Of a stretch of DNA of 64,000 nucleotides, positions 42,663 to 55,177 are shown piece after piece. Position numbers and translations under genes: made by a program. Under the pieces are notes generated by a model that searched no databases, had not been told where the DNA came from, and was given only the letters and a program-made list of their open reading frames with translations. The stretch covers positions 50,603,505 through 50,667,504 of the forward strand of contig OX439047.1 of NCBI GenBank assembly GCA_949317995.1, read 5' to 3'. The DNA is from Acholoe squamosa (lineage: Eukaryota; Annelida; Polychaeta; Phyllodocida; Polynoidae). How positions within the stretch are numbered: position 1 is the stretch's first letter; the number at the start of each line of letters is the position of its first letter.

Positions 42663-42675
42663 TGGTGCCGTGACC
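42663..42675 (+). other. Primer-binding site of element G
   Basis: TGGTGCCGTGACC, one base after the LTR's CA. Confidence 0.8.
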
Positions 42676-42686
42676 AGTTAGTTCTG

Positions 42687-44900
42687 GTGTATAGCCCGGA
42701 CGTTATAACGTCCGAACGGCTAGTACATAGGTTAGATAGCCTCGCGGAAGCTAACCCAGCAGGGCAACTAGCTGCCCAGGAGAATGGCAATGGAACATTA
42801 ATGATCCAAACCCATTCGAACTCCCGAGATGCGGAATCTGCATCTTGGAGAGATCCCGAACCTCACTATAATGATAGTGAGGAAAATCTACCAGACTCTG
42901 TACGACGTGAACAGTCCATACAGAGGCAGAGTAATTTGATAGGTCAACAATCACTTGTTGACGAATTGAGTAATTCGATGTTCGAAGTTGGTGGTAGTAC
43001 TAACCCAGAACATCCGGCACCGATGCCAAAGAGGGTAACATTTGGAGAACTACCTTACAGATTACCCAGACCCGGGCTACCAATATTAGATTACAGCGCT
43101 ATAGACGGCGACTTAACCTATGCGGTTCCGGAAGGTGAGGAATTTAAACGACCGGATGTCCTGTTGTTAAATGAAACCTATGTAACTTTGAACAAGAATC
43201 TAAACACCTTGGTCAGAGCTAAAGATGAAGTATTCAATGAAAAACTTCAGTTGGAAGATGACTTGATTGGCATGCGAAACGAATTCGAAGCCAGGAAGAG
43301 TGAATACATGAAGGAATTAGAAAGTGAAGAAATAAAACTTCAAGAAATGAGAAAGTCATTCAATAAAGAATATGACAATAGACACATTCGTATCCAGAAT
43401 TACATAGATATGAACGATCAACTAAGAAACTCACGAATGAGCTTCAGGAATTGCAGACTACTGCAATATCCCTAGACAAATATGTAGAAGCCGCACAATT
43501 GACTATAGGAACTATAGATCCTACTGTGGTCGCTACAATGTTGGCGAAATCATCCCAGGATGCAACTCCAATCAGATATAACCCATTCGTAGTCGATGGG
43601 GCGGATAAAAATGTAACATCCGGAATCTATAAGAAACCGGATAATACCGCAGCCAGCGGAATGAATGTCCAAAATAGTAATTGCCCACAGGGAACTACTA
43701 ATAAAGGATCAACAAATAATGTACCTACACCTTCAGCCCCCATGCTTGATACCGTAGGTCCGGCACCCCCTATACCAGATTTGAGTCATAAAATTAGAGC
43801 GACTCATGTTAACGCAACTAGTGTATGTAATAACACACCAGTAGCACAACCGAAAGCACCGGGACCACCGAGACATATGTTAACACTCCCTTCATATTTC
43901 TCTCAACCCGGTCATAGTACGCCAGCAGGCCCAAGATTGCCGAACCCACCTTCAGGTCAAATCAATGATCCTAATGCGGACGTTTTCCCAGACCGATTCC
44001 ACCACAACCTAATGTTACCGGTGGTACGTACCAACCAAGAACAACTTCCTATGGATATAGGCATAATTATAATCCAGCAGGAAGTAGTAATTACCAAAAT
44101 GGTAATAACTACAATCAGGGATGGAATCAAAATAATTCCTATCCCAGGTATACATCTTCCGGAACATCTGGAAATGTAAATTATGGAGGCGGATACCCTG
44201 GCGGTGCTTCTGGGAACTACCCTAGTGGTGGTCCCCCTGGAGGTGATCCCCCGGGTGGCCCTGGTGGATCCGGATCCGGAGGATCAGGATCGGGAGGAGA
44301 TGGCAGGAAGCCAAATAGGAGAACTTCCATGCCTGCAGGGATGCAAACCATCTTTGATAGAAGCCAATGTATCCAAAATCTTGGCATTGACTGCTACCGG
44401 AAGGGAGCAGATGGCATGGAAGTCATGAACTGGAGCATGTGAGAAGCAGATAGACTACGCGGATGTAATAATCCGGCACGTAGACAAGCACAGATCCCCC
44501 CTCCATATGATTCTAATGATCCTTGTAAGGATAGGTATCAAGCTTTTGTTGATGAAGTCAACTGTAGTTTGGACAAAAGAAGAAGCTCTACCTTATTTGA
44601 TCTGTTGGTTGAATAAAGGTGGAAAAGTAGCCCTCAACCAATGGAGAGCAGCATATGGAATATACGGCACCTATGATCAACTGGTCGAATGTGCCGCGTA
44701 CCTATTCGGTTCGATCGTTAGGGAGGATCCATGGGTAAGCTTTAAGAAGAGAACTCAGAAACCTAAAGAATCTCATAAGGTCTTTGGTTTGGAGCTACAG
44801 GACTTGCTATCGAAAGCACGTCCAAATTGGGCTCATGATGACGACTGCTATCTGCAGGAATTATTTACACAATTCTACAATGGAAGGGGAAGCTGATATA
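42687..44900 (+). pseudogene. gag: Gag of element G, large internal deletions
   Basis: N-terminus reads through to SNSMFEVGGSTNPEH without the stop found in B. About 170 bp of the coiled coil is lost at ~43,425. A frameshift lies in the Pro-rich part near 43,970, a TGA at 44,440-44,442 in SM.EADRL, and another shift near 44,565. At ~44,884 the sequence jumps from the capsid end (FTQFYNG) straight to the pre-protease segment (EADITGAHGAQGKP), removing the zinc knuckle. Confidence 0.85.
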
Positions 44901-47900
44901 ACAGGTGCCCATGGAGCACAGGGGAAACCCGATATCAGTAACGAGGTAGGCGGCTATGAATTAGCCAGGGTTGGTAGTGCCCACCTACCCCTGGGTCATC
45001 CTTGTCTGGAATACCTGAAAGGATGTGGATCGACTCCTGGTGTGAACAATGACGTTCTGATCGTCACGGACACGCCCTCTGTTCTGAACGGAAGGCGGTG
45101 GTATGTTTGCCTCACTGTTAACGGGAGATCTGCCGAATTTCTTATGGATACGGGTGCTAGCCACTCCTGTATCTCCAAGAAGTTCTATGATCTTATACCG
45201 GATGAACACGATACTCTCAAATCGGGAGGAAGTGCTCAAACGGCCGATGGCAGAACCTTGCAAACGTATGGGAGAACTTGTGTGAAGCTGCAATTGGATG
45301 GAATACATGACTATGTCATGAGCGGATATAGCAGATGAGGGGATACTCGGGTTGGATTTCGCATCCCTGTATGGAGTGGTGTTAGAGCCCCAATCAGGAG
45401 TGTTGAGTGTGAAATACCCGTATCCTGTAAAGGTTAGGTGTGTACTGAGACAAGTGAGCAGTATGGCTAGTGTAGCACACACTGTGCGGATCCCTCCAGG
45501 GGTAGCCTGTGATGTGCTTGTAAGAAGTGATCCTGCAATGCGCAATAAGCCTGCAGTGATAGAACCGGATGTAGCTACTCTGTCAAGCATCGGATTAATA
45601 TCTGTAGACACTATAGTAGCAAATGCATCCTGGTCGGTAGTACCTGTCTCCAACACTGGAAACACTACTATCTACCTAAAAAAGGGACAAGTTTTTGGTA
45701 ACGTGACCCTTTCGGAAACTGTAATGGATAGTAAGTTTAACTTACAGAAGGTAACAGGAAATGATGAAATTTCAGATGACTTACTCAAGTTGTATGAAGA
45801 AACTTCATCAGAAGATCCGGAACACCGGAAAGAATTTTATGATATGCTCTGTCAGTATAAGACTGCCTTTGCCAAACCTGGTGAAAAACTAGGTACGACA
45901 AATAGGGTAGTACACAAAATAGATACTGGAGATGCGGAACCCTTTAAGATACCGTATAGACGGTTACCTTTAGCGAAAAAGAGAGTAGCTGAAGAAGAAA
46001 TAAACAAGATGTTGGAACAGGATGTAATAGTCCCTTCCAATAGTCCATGGAGTAGTCCTGTGTGTATGGTAACAAAGAAAGACGGTACTATCCGTTTTTG
46101 CATAGACTACAGGAAGTTAAATGGAGTAACGAAAAAGAATTCGTACCCATTACCGAGAATAGATGAAACCATTGACTCCTTAGGAGGTAACAGTTGGTTT
46201 TGTACCCTAGACTTGCAATCAGGATATTGGCAAGTGGGAATGAATCCATCAGATATGGAAAAGACTGCATTTTCGAGTCATATTGGACTATTCCAATATA
46301 ACGTAATGCCGTTCGGTTTGTGCAATGCACCAGCAACATTTGAAGCAATGATGGAAACAATTCTAAGTGACTTATTGTGGAAAAGATGTCTTGTATACCT
46401 TGACGATGTTATAGTCTTTTGAAAAACATTCGAAGAGTGTTCTAATAACCTTAAAATGGTATTAAAACGCATTATTTCCAATGGTCTCAAATTGAAACCT
46501 AAGAAATGTCACATGTTCAGAAAGTCCATAAATTATTTGGGCCGCATCATTAGTGATGAAGGAATAAAAGCTGATCCAGATAAAATTAAATCAGTTACGA
46601 ATTGGAATAGACCTAAAACACCCAAAGAAGTGAGGTCCTTTTTAGGTTTCTGTTCCTATTATAGGGAATTTATTCCGAATTATTCTAGAGTCAGTTACCC
46701 ATTACAAGTAATAGCTAACTGGACTCCAGGAAGTACCAAGGAAAAATTTCCTTGGACCCATGAACAGGAATCTACTTTTCAAAAGCTAAAAGACCTGTTC
46801 ATGAGTACTCCCGTATTACAATATCCGAATGAAACGGATCATTTCATACTGGATACTGATGCTAGTAATGATAGCATTGGTGCAGCTCTCTCGCAAGTCC
46901 AAAATGGGAGGGAGGTACCTATTGCCTTTGCCAGCAATACACTGAGTAAAACTCAGCGCAATTACTGCACAACCAAAAGAGAGTTGTTAGCAGTAGTCGT
47001 ATATACCAAGAAGTTCAAACATTTTTTATGGGGAACGAACTTTACTTTACGTACGGATCACTCCTCTTTAAGATGGCTACTGAACTTCCGAGATGCTGAA
47101 GGGATCTTAGGCCGATGGCTAGCCCATTTATCCGAGTATGGGCTTGATCACCAAATTCAGCATAGACCCGGAGTGAAGCATTTAAATGCTGATGCATTAT
47201 CGCGAATACCAATTCGGAAATGTGATAATCCGGATTGTACTGATTGTGGAGCTCATAATGCAGTGTTAGCAGGGATTCGAAGACCATTCGAACCCCTAGT
47301 TGCCAGTATACTGGATTGGTCTATGGATCACATACAACGTTTCCAGGAAGCTGACTCGATAACTGCACAGCTACTGCAATTGGTACCGAAGGGTATACGT
47401 CCAGTTAGACCACAAGTCTCTCTGGTAAATCGAGAAATGAGAAGGTTTCTTGCTCAATGGACCGAGCTTGAAGTCCGGAAAGGTGTGTTGTACCGTTGGA
47501 AGCCATGTAATAATGGTGAGAAAATCATGCAAGTGGTGATACCACATGCAATGAGACATGACATTATGTATTTCTGTCATGGGCATCGGACCAGTAGTCA
47601 TTTCGGAAGGAAGCGCTCCTTAGCACGACTTTCCAAGAAATACTATTGGCCTGGCATGTCAAGAGACTTGCAAAGATGGGTAACCACTTGTCCGGATTTT
47701 TGTAAGAACAAACCCGGACCCGGGATGGGCAAGCTCCCACTATCCCAAGAACTTTTCGGAGTTAGATTCGCAAGAATCAGGGTGGACATCATTAGTGGAT
47801 TGAATACAACCGCTAATGATAATACCTGTATGATGGTAGTGTGTGATTATTATACGAAATATACTAAAGTATTTCCACTACCGGACCACAAAGCAGTTAC

Positions 47901-48882
47901 TTGTGCCGAAGCCTTTGTAAAAGGTTGGGTACTAAGTTTCGGTGTACCATTAATGTTAAACAGTGACCAAGGCAGAGAATTCGAATCAAATCTCTGGCAA
48001 GGCATGTGCGAATACTTAGCTATCTGCAAGACTAGAACCAATCCGTATAGGCCACAAAGCGACGGATTGGTAGAAAGGTTCAATAGAACCCTTATTCAGG
48101 TCCTGAAGTCACTTGTTAATGAACACATGGACGATTGGGACGAGCAATGTCATTTTGTGACACATGCTTATAACAGCACGGTACATTCAAGTACTAACTG
48201 TACTCCGAATGTACTAGTTTTCGGAGAGGACCTAATAATGCCTGCAGACTTAGTATTTGGAGTTGTAGGAATGGACCCGGAACTACCTTGTCATGTAGTT
48301 TTCGTCGAATGCTTAAGAGACAGGTTCAGAAAAGCATATGAGTCTGTCCGAATTGATTTGGAGAAAAGTGCCAAATGGCAGAAGGTTGGATATGATACTG
48401 ATCTAAAACATCGGAAATTCCAATCCGGAGACAGAGTTCTGAGACTACATGAACCACTTAGACACATAAAATTAGCGTCTAACTGGGACGGTCCTTTTAC
48501 TGTAACACAAGTTATTAGTGATTGTACCGTAATTATCAAATCAGACCTTGGTCGACTCTATAAGTCGAATGTGGCTAGACTAAGGAAGTGGTGTGGGAGG
48601 GAGACCTCCACAGAAATGTATGGTGAAGGATTAGAAAAGATCCGGAACCAGAATCGTATAATAGACCAGGTAAAGAATCAGTACCACCCACGCCAACACC
48701 AATTACGCGTGGGGGAGTTAAAAAAGTCTCGGCAGGTGAAGACAAAAAGAAGAGGAAAGGTGTTTCGAAGGCCAAGAAACACCCAGAAAAGGCTCTTCAG
48801 ACTGTCAGGTCCGATAAGGAACTATCCAAGAAGGGGATATACGTTCGCCGCAGCCCTCGAATTGCCCAGAGGACTGCAGTGA
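44901..48882 (+). pseudogene. pol: Pro-Pol of element G
   Basis: Protease FLMDTGASHSCIS; an ~11-bp deletion at ~45,325 breaks the frame. RT with YLDDVIVF ends at TGA 46,420-46,422 and the same reading resumes downstream. RNase H (ILDTDASNDSIG) and integrase (HGHRTSSHFGRKRS, VDIISG, SDQGREFES, SDGLVERFN) are present. The zinc finger's last pair reads CPDFC where B has CPDCC, and the basic C-terminus is frame-shifted after a deletion near 48,680, so the AT-hook-like motif is lost. Confidence 0.9.
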
Positions 48883-49389
48883 CCTAACCTGTATACACAA
48901 CGAGTGTAATGTTTACATTTAGAGGAACGGATGACAACTGACCTGAAAGGCTTATTTGTCGCCGCCGTATGATGTACCAGTGGGTAGTGGACGGATAATC
49001 CGGTGGATTTGCTTAAGCTTTCCATAATCTCCGCTTAAATCCCCAGACGGTGTGAGCGATAATTACCTAAAAACAATCAGTTTGTTGATGTTTCGCTTGT
49101 AGCACGTGTGTTTCCGCATGACGTCACCGCGTCCAGTCTCGACTGACCTCTCGTGACCCCGCGGACTTGCGGGGAAATGACGTCACGAAAGCTGGCCTCT
49201 CGCCATATTGTTTTTCGGTAGCATTTGGGTAAGTTGGGTCACCCCTCTCACCTTAAATTCTACCGTCTAGCAACCCTTTTGTGAGCCCTCAGAGTCTGTC
49301 TCTCAGCAGGCAGACTCCGTTTGTGTCGGCCCCAGCGCCGTAAAAGCCGTAAAAAGGAGTATTTTGACTCCCGTGTCGATTCCCCAGTC
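48883..49389 (+). promoter_or_regulatory. CpG-rich spacer upstream of ORF3 in element G, two CREs
   Basis: Conserved with 17,102-17,611. TGACGTCA at 49,119-49,126 and 49,179-49,186, the palindromic CCCGCGGACTTGCGGGG stem, CGCCATATTG and a CAGCAGGCAGACTCCG stretch precede ATG 49,390. Conservation of both CREs in both copies argues for function as an internal promoter. Confidence 0.5.
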
Positions 49390-52230
49390 ATGGCTGAGGA
49401 ATCTGTAGCTGCTGCCAAGCTATCCGGTGACCCGGATAAGCTGACTCCGTCCGCAGAAGCTTTTCCGGAAGCTTTGTCACCTGTAACACAGGAAGAGAGC
49501 GAGTTGTTGGAAGTGGAGGAACCCACGGATCGCTCGTTCGAGGAGAAGTTGGCCTCATTCTCACTAAATGAGCCCGAAAAGCTGTTGTCACCACTTCCAC
49601 CCGAGGGATCTGGAGACGCTGCGAACCCTGAACCTGCAGCAACTGTTTCCGAGACTACACAAGTCGACGGCCCGAAGGATCAGTGGAAGCCAGCAGTGGC
49701 TGACCCGTTCCCTGCAGAGTACGACGGGCGGTACCTGTAGGTCCATCCGGAGCTACAGGCACAGGTGACCTACGCGGACGGTACACCGGTTAGGCTGGAC
49801 CCGAAGGTTAGAATAGCTATTGAGGGCGTCACGGCTCCCGAACAGCTGGACAGGACGCCACCTGAATGGCTCTGAGACTGGCCGTGGTTCCAACGGGGAC
49901 TCATGGTGGACGCTGCTTTTCGCCAAGTAGTGTACGAGGCAAACAGAGCCTTCCTGCTCGGAGCATATCCGAAGCCGGACAGGTCTCTGTGGAATGTCAA
50001 GCAGACCAACATTGATTGGGTAGGCTGCGTCTCGGAACCCGAGGGGCAAACCTACCCACGTCCTTGTGCCACCCGGCCCCAGTGTCGGACCATGAAGGAG
50101 TACCGTGAAGCCGCTAGCAACTTCGAGCAGTGGGACGATGGTTATTACATAACCGAAGCAGAGTTAGTCGACGTGCAAAACAAGTCACTAACGGGTATGG
50201 ACAGGAGTGCAGCCCTTCGGACGATTCTCGTCCGTCGTATGACTGCAGAGCAGGAGGCCCTGGAAAAGGCTAAGAGGGAAGCGGAAGTACCCGCCCCTCC
50301 TATCCCCGACCTGAAGCTTGCCACCAGAAGCACAGCCGGTTCTGTAACAGCCACCGGCAGTACTACCGAACCAACCACGGTAGGAGCATCAACCTCCAGT
50401 GAGTCCGGAACCAAGGACCCGGAAGACTGGAAGGTAAGCAAGAACAGGAGGTCTGCTGCTCGGAAGCTTAAGAATCTTCCGGATTCTGTTAAAGCCGACC
50501 CGCAAGCTAGCACCTCAGCCACTGGTAGTACTGCCATGGAGGTTGTTTCCTTGGACGAGGAATCAGTGCATGAGTCCTCGGTAGAGTATGATGAGAAGGC
50601 CACTCCATCAACTCAAACCGAGGCAGAACGCTGGGCCAACGCCAAATCTGGATTTAAAACCCGGATCCCGACGTGCTTCTTCGACCGAATCCGAGCAAAG
50701 CATATCGAAAGATGTGGCTTATGCTCAATCATACCGAAGGGTATTATACTTATACCCAGAGGCGCAAGTTGAGATGGGCACTTGAGAAGTGGTACGGTGA
50801 CAACCAAAAGTCCTGCCCCTTCTCCATCTGCCAGGATGCGAGTGATGTTTCGGTCCGGACCTGGAGTACTCCAGCCCGGTTCCAGAGGCATCTAGTAGAA
50901 GCCCATTTTCACCATCACCCGGTTTACATTTGTGATCCGAGTTATGGTAAGAAGGGCAAGAAATGCACTATGAAGGTTCAATATAACCGACGTAGCGATC
51001 TGGCTAGACACCAGAAGAAGTGCCACGCAGAGGGATTAGATGGAGCTCGTAAACGTATTATGGAGCTCCATCAGGAACTCATGAAGGAGTTCGATAGCTT
51101 GAGCGAAGATGCTTGGTCGAAGATCCGACCAGGGGACCAAGTCCTCTGCGAAGTTCCGAAGACCAAGGATTCGAAACTCCGCGCCAAGATTGTCCTGACT
51201 CCCGGAAAAGGAAAACTGGACATGCATGAGTCCCTCTGGCAGAAATGCAAGGAATCCGGAAAGGAGGGAAAGAGAGTCTTGTGAGAGGAGCAGAAGAGAC
51301 CAGAACCGTGGTGGTAACGGTAATGGTCAGACCACCACAGCCGCTAAAGCCAGGGTAGATGATTGCTCCAGGTCTCCCTTGGCACGCCATCCACATGAGC
51401 AGGTTCAGGGCGCTCCTGTCTTTAAGAGGCCCGAATCTGCAGGATACGCAGGTGCTGTATCTAAGCCGGGGAAAGTTAACACCCGTAACTTTCCGTCCAT
51501 GAACCAGGGACCTGGACCTGAGAGCCAGACCTTGGTCGTTGGAAAGGGTGGTCGACTTGTCCCCAAGAAGACCTCAGCACCTGCTGCCGCCGGATCCGCA
51601 TCTGCTGCAGCCGCTCTACCAGTCAGCTTCACCCCAGAGCAGATACAACTGTATATGCAGATGGGGTTGAAGCAGAACCAGCCTCCCACCTACTGTGTAC
51701 CAACAGCAGGAGTATCCGGAAGCCCCACATCTGGAAGTGGTCCTCAGGCAGTCTCGACTCCCCCCAAGGTTGTCGCAACACCTGAGAAACCAAAGGATGC
51801 AATTACCATTAAAGCCAGTAATGCAGAAATTTGGTTCGAGAAGTCTAGCCAGGGGGAAGCGGATGTCCAGAAGGCCATCTACACCCACGGGGAGAAATGT
51901 GTCCGCGAGAAAGCCACTGAGTTCCATCAGGGTCTCCTTAACGATACCCTGTTATGTATGAAGGAGGTAGCAGATGCCGAAAAACAGCGCCTCGAGACTC
52001 TCATTCGGGACGATGTAAAGGCCCAGGAGAATGAAGCCTTAGCTGCCAAAGAACAGGCAGCTATGGACGTACACGTTCTGGAGAAGCGTGTTAAGGAGGA
52101 GATTACCCGGAATACCAACTTAAACACTAAGTTTATGAGGGTATTCGGAGTCGATATCGACGAGTGGGACAGCACTCCCGAATCGGCTCTAGATCTTCTT
52201 AGGAAGAAGCATGCTAAGAAGTCCACCTAA
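49390..52230 (+). pseudogene. ORF3 of element G, broken
   Basis: MAEESVAAAKLSGDP start as in B. TAG at 49,738-49,740, TGA at 49,873-49,875, a deletion near 50,680 that removes ~90 bp (including the segment before MWLMLNHTEG), and a frame change near 51,270. Both Cys/His clusters (CPFSIC...; CDPSYGKKGKKC...) and the C-terminal coiled coil are still readable. The coil has a slightly longer form (RNTNLNTKFMRVFG) than B. Confidence 0.75.
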
Positions 52231-53026
52231 GCATGCTACGGGTTATTTCTCTATATACATTATTTTTCTTCTAATAACCAGATTTAGTCTTTGTGGAACT
52301 ACACTTCTGCGAATGTCTTCTATTAGAATAATGAACACCTACTCTTTGTGTTCCGGGTTCCATTTATAACCAGCTATTTGTGTATATTCAGGACATATAC
52401 CATTATTATATCCTGAAATGTCTATTCGGATTAGGATTTCAACTTACAACAAATCCGATAGTAGAGTTGATGCTGCTATACGTATCCGGATGCTGGTTCC
52501 TGATTCCTGCTGTTACCTGTTGCTGACCACTATATAAGGATGGACTATACGATTTTGTGCTACCTCTACTCCCGAATGGATTAAAACTACATACTACTAC
52601 TTCCGGACCAACCTACTTTGGACTCATACTCATGTCAACTATACTTAAATGGATTACGTTTCTACTGTTGACAAAACCGGACTATTATTCTACTATTATT
52701 CTACACCATTCGGATATACCTATGAACAATAGCACTTCTAGAGGATTGTGGGTAGCTGCCCCAAACTCATCTACCGTGTTCACATTTATTAACCTGGATC
52801 ATAAAAAAAAAGACTTTAGCACGTCCATCCTGTGGTTAGCTGACCACCATACCTACCTTCTAGCATCCGACAGACTGCAGCACGAGACTCCAGCAGCATT
52901 TATCATTTATTATGTATATAATGTCATATAACTACTTTTCTAATATCAATTTGTATGTGTATAGTCACACTGTGGTGATAGATTATTGTATATTTCTATA
53001 CGAGTATATGCATATCTATAAATACG
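52231..53026 (+). other. 3' tail of element G
   Basis: AT-rich. The first ~545 bp align with the tails of B and F. It includes a TATA-like CTATATAAGG at about 52,540. From ~52,707 it is unique to G and ends ...CTATAAATACGG at the Ngaro boundary. No gene and no LTR copy seen. Confidence 0.6.
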
Positions 53027-53099
53027 GGTGAGACCAATCCTGATTGGTCTATGTATTGATACGGTCAGTACCACTACTACTCACCCACCTGCTACTCCT

Positions 53100-53130
<31 letters not shown>

Positions 53131-53232
53131 TACTCCTCCCTGAACATACCTGTGGGCAGTGACCCACTACTGCAGCCTGCCAGCCTAAGGGCACACACAC
53201 ATGGGACTCTTCCACTGCTTCAATTTTTTGTT
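53027..53232 (+). repeat. Ngaro repeat A1
   Basis: GTGAGACCAATCCTG through CACTGCTTCAATTTTTT, matched at 58,061-58,260. Contains a (CA)n run (53,101-53,127) that is shorter in A2. Confidence 0.9.
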
Positions 53233-55177
53233 TTTTTTATGCATCATGGTGGTTTGTTTGGTATGCCAACAGGCATACCATGGCAACAAAAAGCACTGCC
53301 CCAACTGTGGGGTGCTAAACCACAAACTCACGGAGGAGACCAGGAGTAATGCAGTTTTTCATGAGGAAGAAGGGGGAGACCAAGGAGCTTCCAATATGGC
53401 CACCCCCTTGGGAGAGAGAAGGCAGAGTAATACACAGCCAAAGTCACCAGAAGCTATTCTCCAGGAGAAGATTGCTATAGCAGAAGAGAAGGCAGGACTA
53501 CTCAGAAAAAAAGGTGACCTCTTAGCATTAGAAGAAAGGCTAGCCTTAATTGACTTAGAGAATGCAGAACTGGAGGAGGATTACAAAAAATCCCTCAAAG
53601 ACATACAGCAGAAGCAGCAGAGTGCTGCACACAAGAGGAGGGGTGCATTCGTAAATTTTCATGATTTGACTGCACCTAACAGCAGCTATTACCAGGGAGA
53701 AACGTTTACGAACGCACCCAGGAGCAGCAGCAGATACGCCGACGACCGAGCGGAGTACACAACATTTACGAATGCAGCCAGCAGCGCCAAAGCCGAGGAC
53801 GCCCGGACCTTGCCGAGCGCCTCCGAAGGCATATCCAACCCGAACACGGCCGGACACATACGGAGATACCCGAATGCCGCCGAAAACGGGCTCGGAGAGA
53901 TTCGGGGACGGTCGGCAGATGTACGGAGAATACCGAACGCCACTTCGGGTTTCTTCGGCGACGTAAACCCCTACAGCGGATTGAAAAAGAGCGGTCACGG
54001 CTTGGATTACGATACACACCAGAAAGCAAACGCAAGCGGCATATTAACCAACGAGGATATACCGAGCGCTGCCGACAGCCTAGGTCGGAAACTTTCGGAT
54101 TACGTCGGCTCGGGCAAGTTCGGCAATGTTCGTGAACGCTCGGGAGTGCAAGATGGCGTTCCTTCCGCTTTCGCCGAGGGAGACAATTTGCAGCAGGAGT
54201 TTATGCTTTTTTTGGCTGGAAAACAGCAAAAATTGCTCAATCAGGCCAAGCAGAACCCAGTAGGCAGTGCTCCAGTCCCAACCACAGCAGCACAGGAGGT
54301 ACCACAGCTGTATTACTTGGATGGGACACCCTACACTGGGTCTTTGCCTGACACACAACATCAACAACACAGGATCACACCACCCAAGCTTCCCCCCTCT
54401 GCTACCATCCAGGCTGGATTATCAACTGCAGGCCTGACAGCTGAGAATATGGGCGTGGAGGGGGACCTTGCCGGCTACCTGGATGCAAAGGACCAAGGTG
54501 ACTTGTTATCCACTTTATTTAAGATAGGTGAAGCTTCTAAGAAAAAGAGGTCACAACACTGGTTAAGGCCAGATTACCACATTCCCACTGACAAAGTCTA
54601 CTCTGATATGACATACAGAGAGCTAATATATGGTATGACATGTGTCCAGGAGAAGTTAGCTATTGCTAATTTACCACAGTGGTCTGCAAAAAGTTATGGT
54701 GACCATATGAGATTCGTAGCTAGGAAGGGCCTCAATGCCACTTATACCTCGAGTGCACTAGCTAAATATGAGCACGATCTCACTACTAGAGTGATTTCAG
54801 GGGAGTTACCCGGATTTCAGACAGCTGAGCACGCATCAGTCTCTGATAATTTGGGCTCCGATAACCTACAGGTGGTACAGGATTTGAAGGCTGAATTAGC
54901 CAGATTAAAAGCAGGTAACAAACAAGGCACTAAAGGTAAAGGCCCCTCTACTCAAAACAGAATCCATTGCCCTACGGATGTTTGTGCTTTGTTCAATTTC
55001 ACTAGATGTTGGTATAACCCATGTAACAGGCAACACGTATGCGCGGTATGTAAGGGCCCCCACCCAGCAAAAGGGGGGTGCAAAAATCAGCCAACAACCA
55101 CAAGCAGTGGAGCAAACAATAATGCGGGAGGGGGGTCAACCTTTTTCGCACCACCGATCCACTCCCGCGTATCTTGA
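53201..55177 (+). CDS. Ngaro ORF1 (Gag-like), 658 codons or less
   Basis: The open frame begins within A1; the true start may be the first ATG (53,201) or one downstream such as MATPLGERRQS (53,396). A hydrophobic/Cys-rich start is followed by a coiled coil (~residues 85-135) and a Ser/Ala/Asn-rich middle (~165-325) that is strikingly CpG-rich with NA-motif repeats (FTNAPR, FTNAAS, YPNAAE, IPNATS). Then comes a helical core (TDKVYSDMTYRELIYGM) and a C-terminal Cys/His cluster (CWYNPCNRQHVCAVCKGPHP), the zinc-binding motif typical of DIRS/Ngaro ORF1. It ends at TGA 55,175-55,177, with ORF2 in the same frame. Confidence 0.8.
   Translation: MGLFHCFNFLFFLCIMVVCLVCQQAYHGNKKHCPNCGVLNHKLTEETRSNAVFHEEEGGDQGASNMATPLGERRQSNTQPKSPEAILQEKIAIAEEKAGLLRKKGDLLALEERLALIDLENAELEEDYKKSLKDIQQKQQSAAHKRRGAFVNFHDLTAPNSSYYQGETFTNAPRSSSRYADDRAEYTTFTNAASSAKAEDARTLPSASEGISNPNTAGHIRRYPNAAENGLGEIRGRSADVRRIPNATSGFFGDVNPYSGLKKSGHGLDYDTHQKANASGILTNEDIPSAADSLGRKLSDYVGSGKFGNVRERSGVQDGVPSAFAEGDNLQQEFMLFLAGKQQKLLNQAKQNPVGSAPVPTTAAQEVPQLYYLDGTPYTGSLPDTQHQQHRITPPKLPPSATIQAGLSTAGLTAENMGVEGDLAGYLDAKDQGDLLSTLFKIGEASKKKRSQHWLRPDYHIPTDKVYSDMTYRELIYGMTCVQEKLAIANLPQWSAKSYGDHMRFVARKGLNATYTSSALAKYEHDLTTRVISGELPGFQTAEHASVSDNLGSDNLQVVQDLKAELARLKAGNKQGTKGKGPSTQNRIHCPTDVCALFNFTRCWYNPCNRQHVCAVCKGPHPAKGGCKNQPTTTSSGANNNAGGGSTFFAPPIHSRVS

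Larger units (their letters stand above)
42285..53026 (+). mobile_element. LTR retroelement G with ORF3
   Basis: LTR 42,285-42,661, PBS 42,663-42,675, Gag (degraded), Pro-Pol to 48,882, spacer, ORF3 to 52,230 and tail to about 53,026, where a Ngaro-like element begins. Same order as B on the other strand. No 3' LTR found. Many deletions and stops; clearly inactive. Confidence 0.85.

Noticed and set aside
52557..52931. 124-codon frame in the G tail, with a partial copy at 58,628
   Set aside because: The two copies diverge after ~50 codons and B's tail does not keep the frame; composition is AT-rich and hydrophobic.
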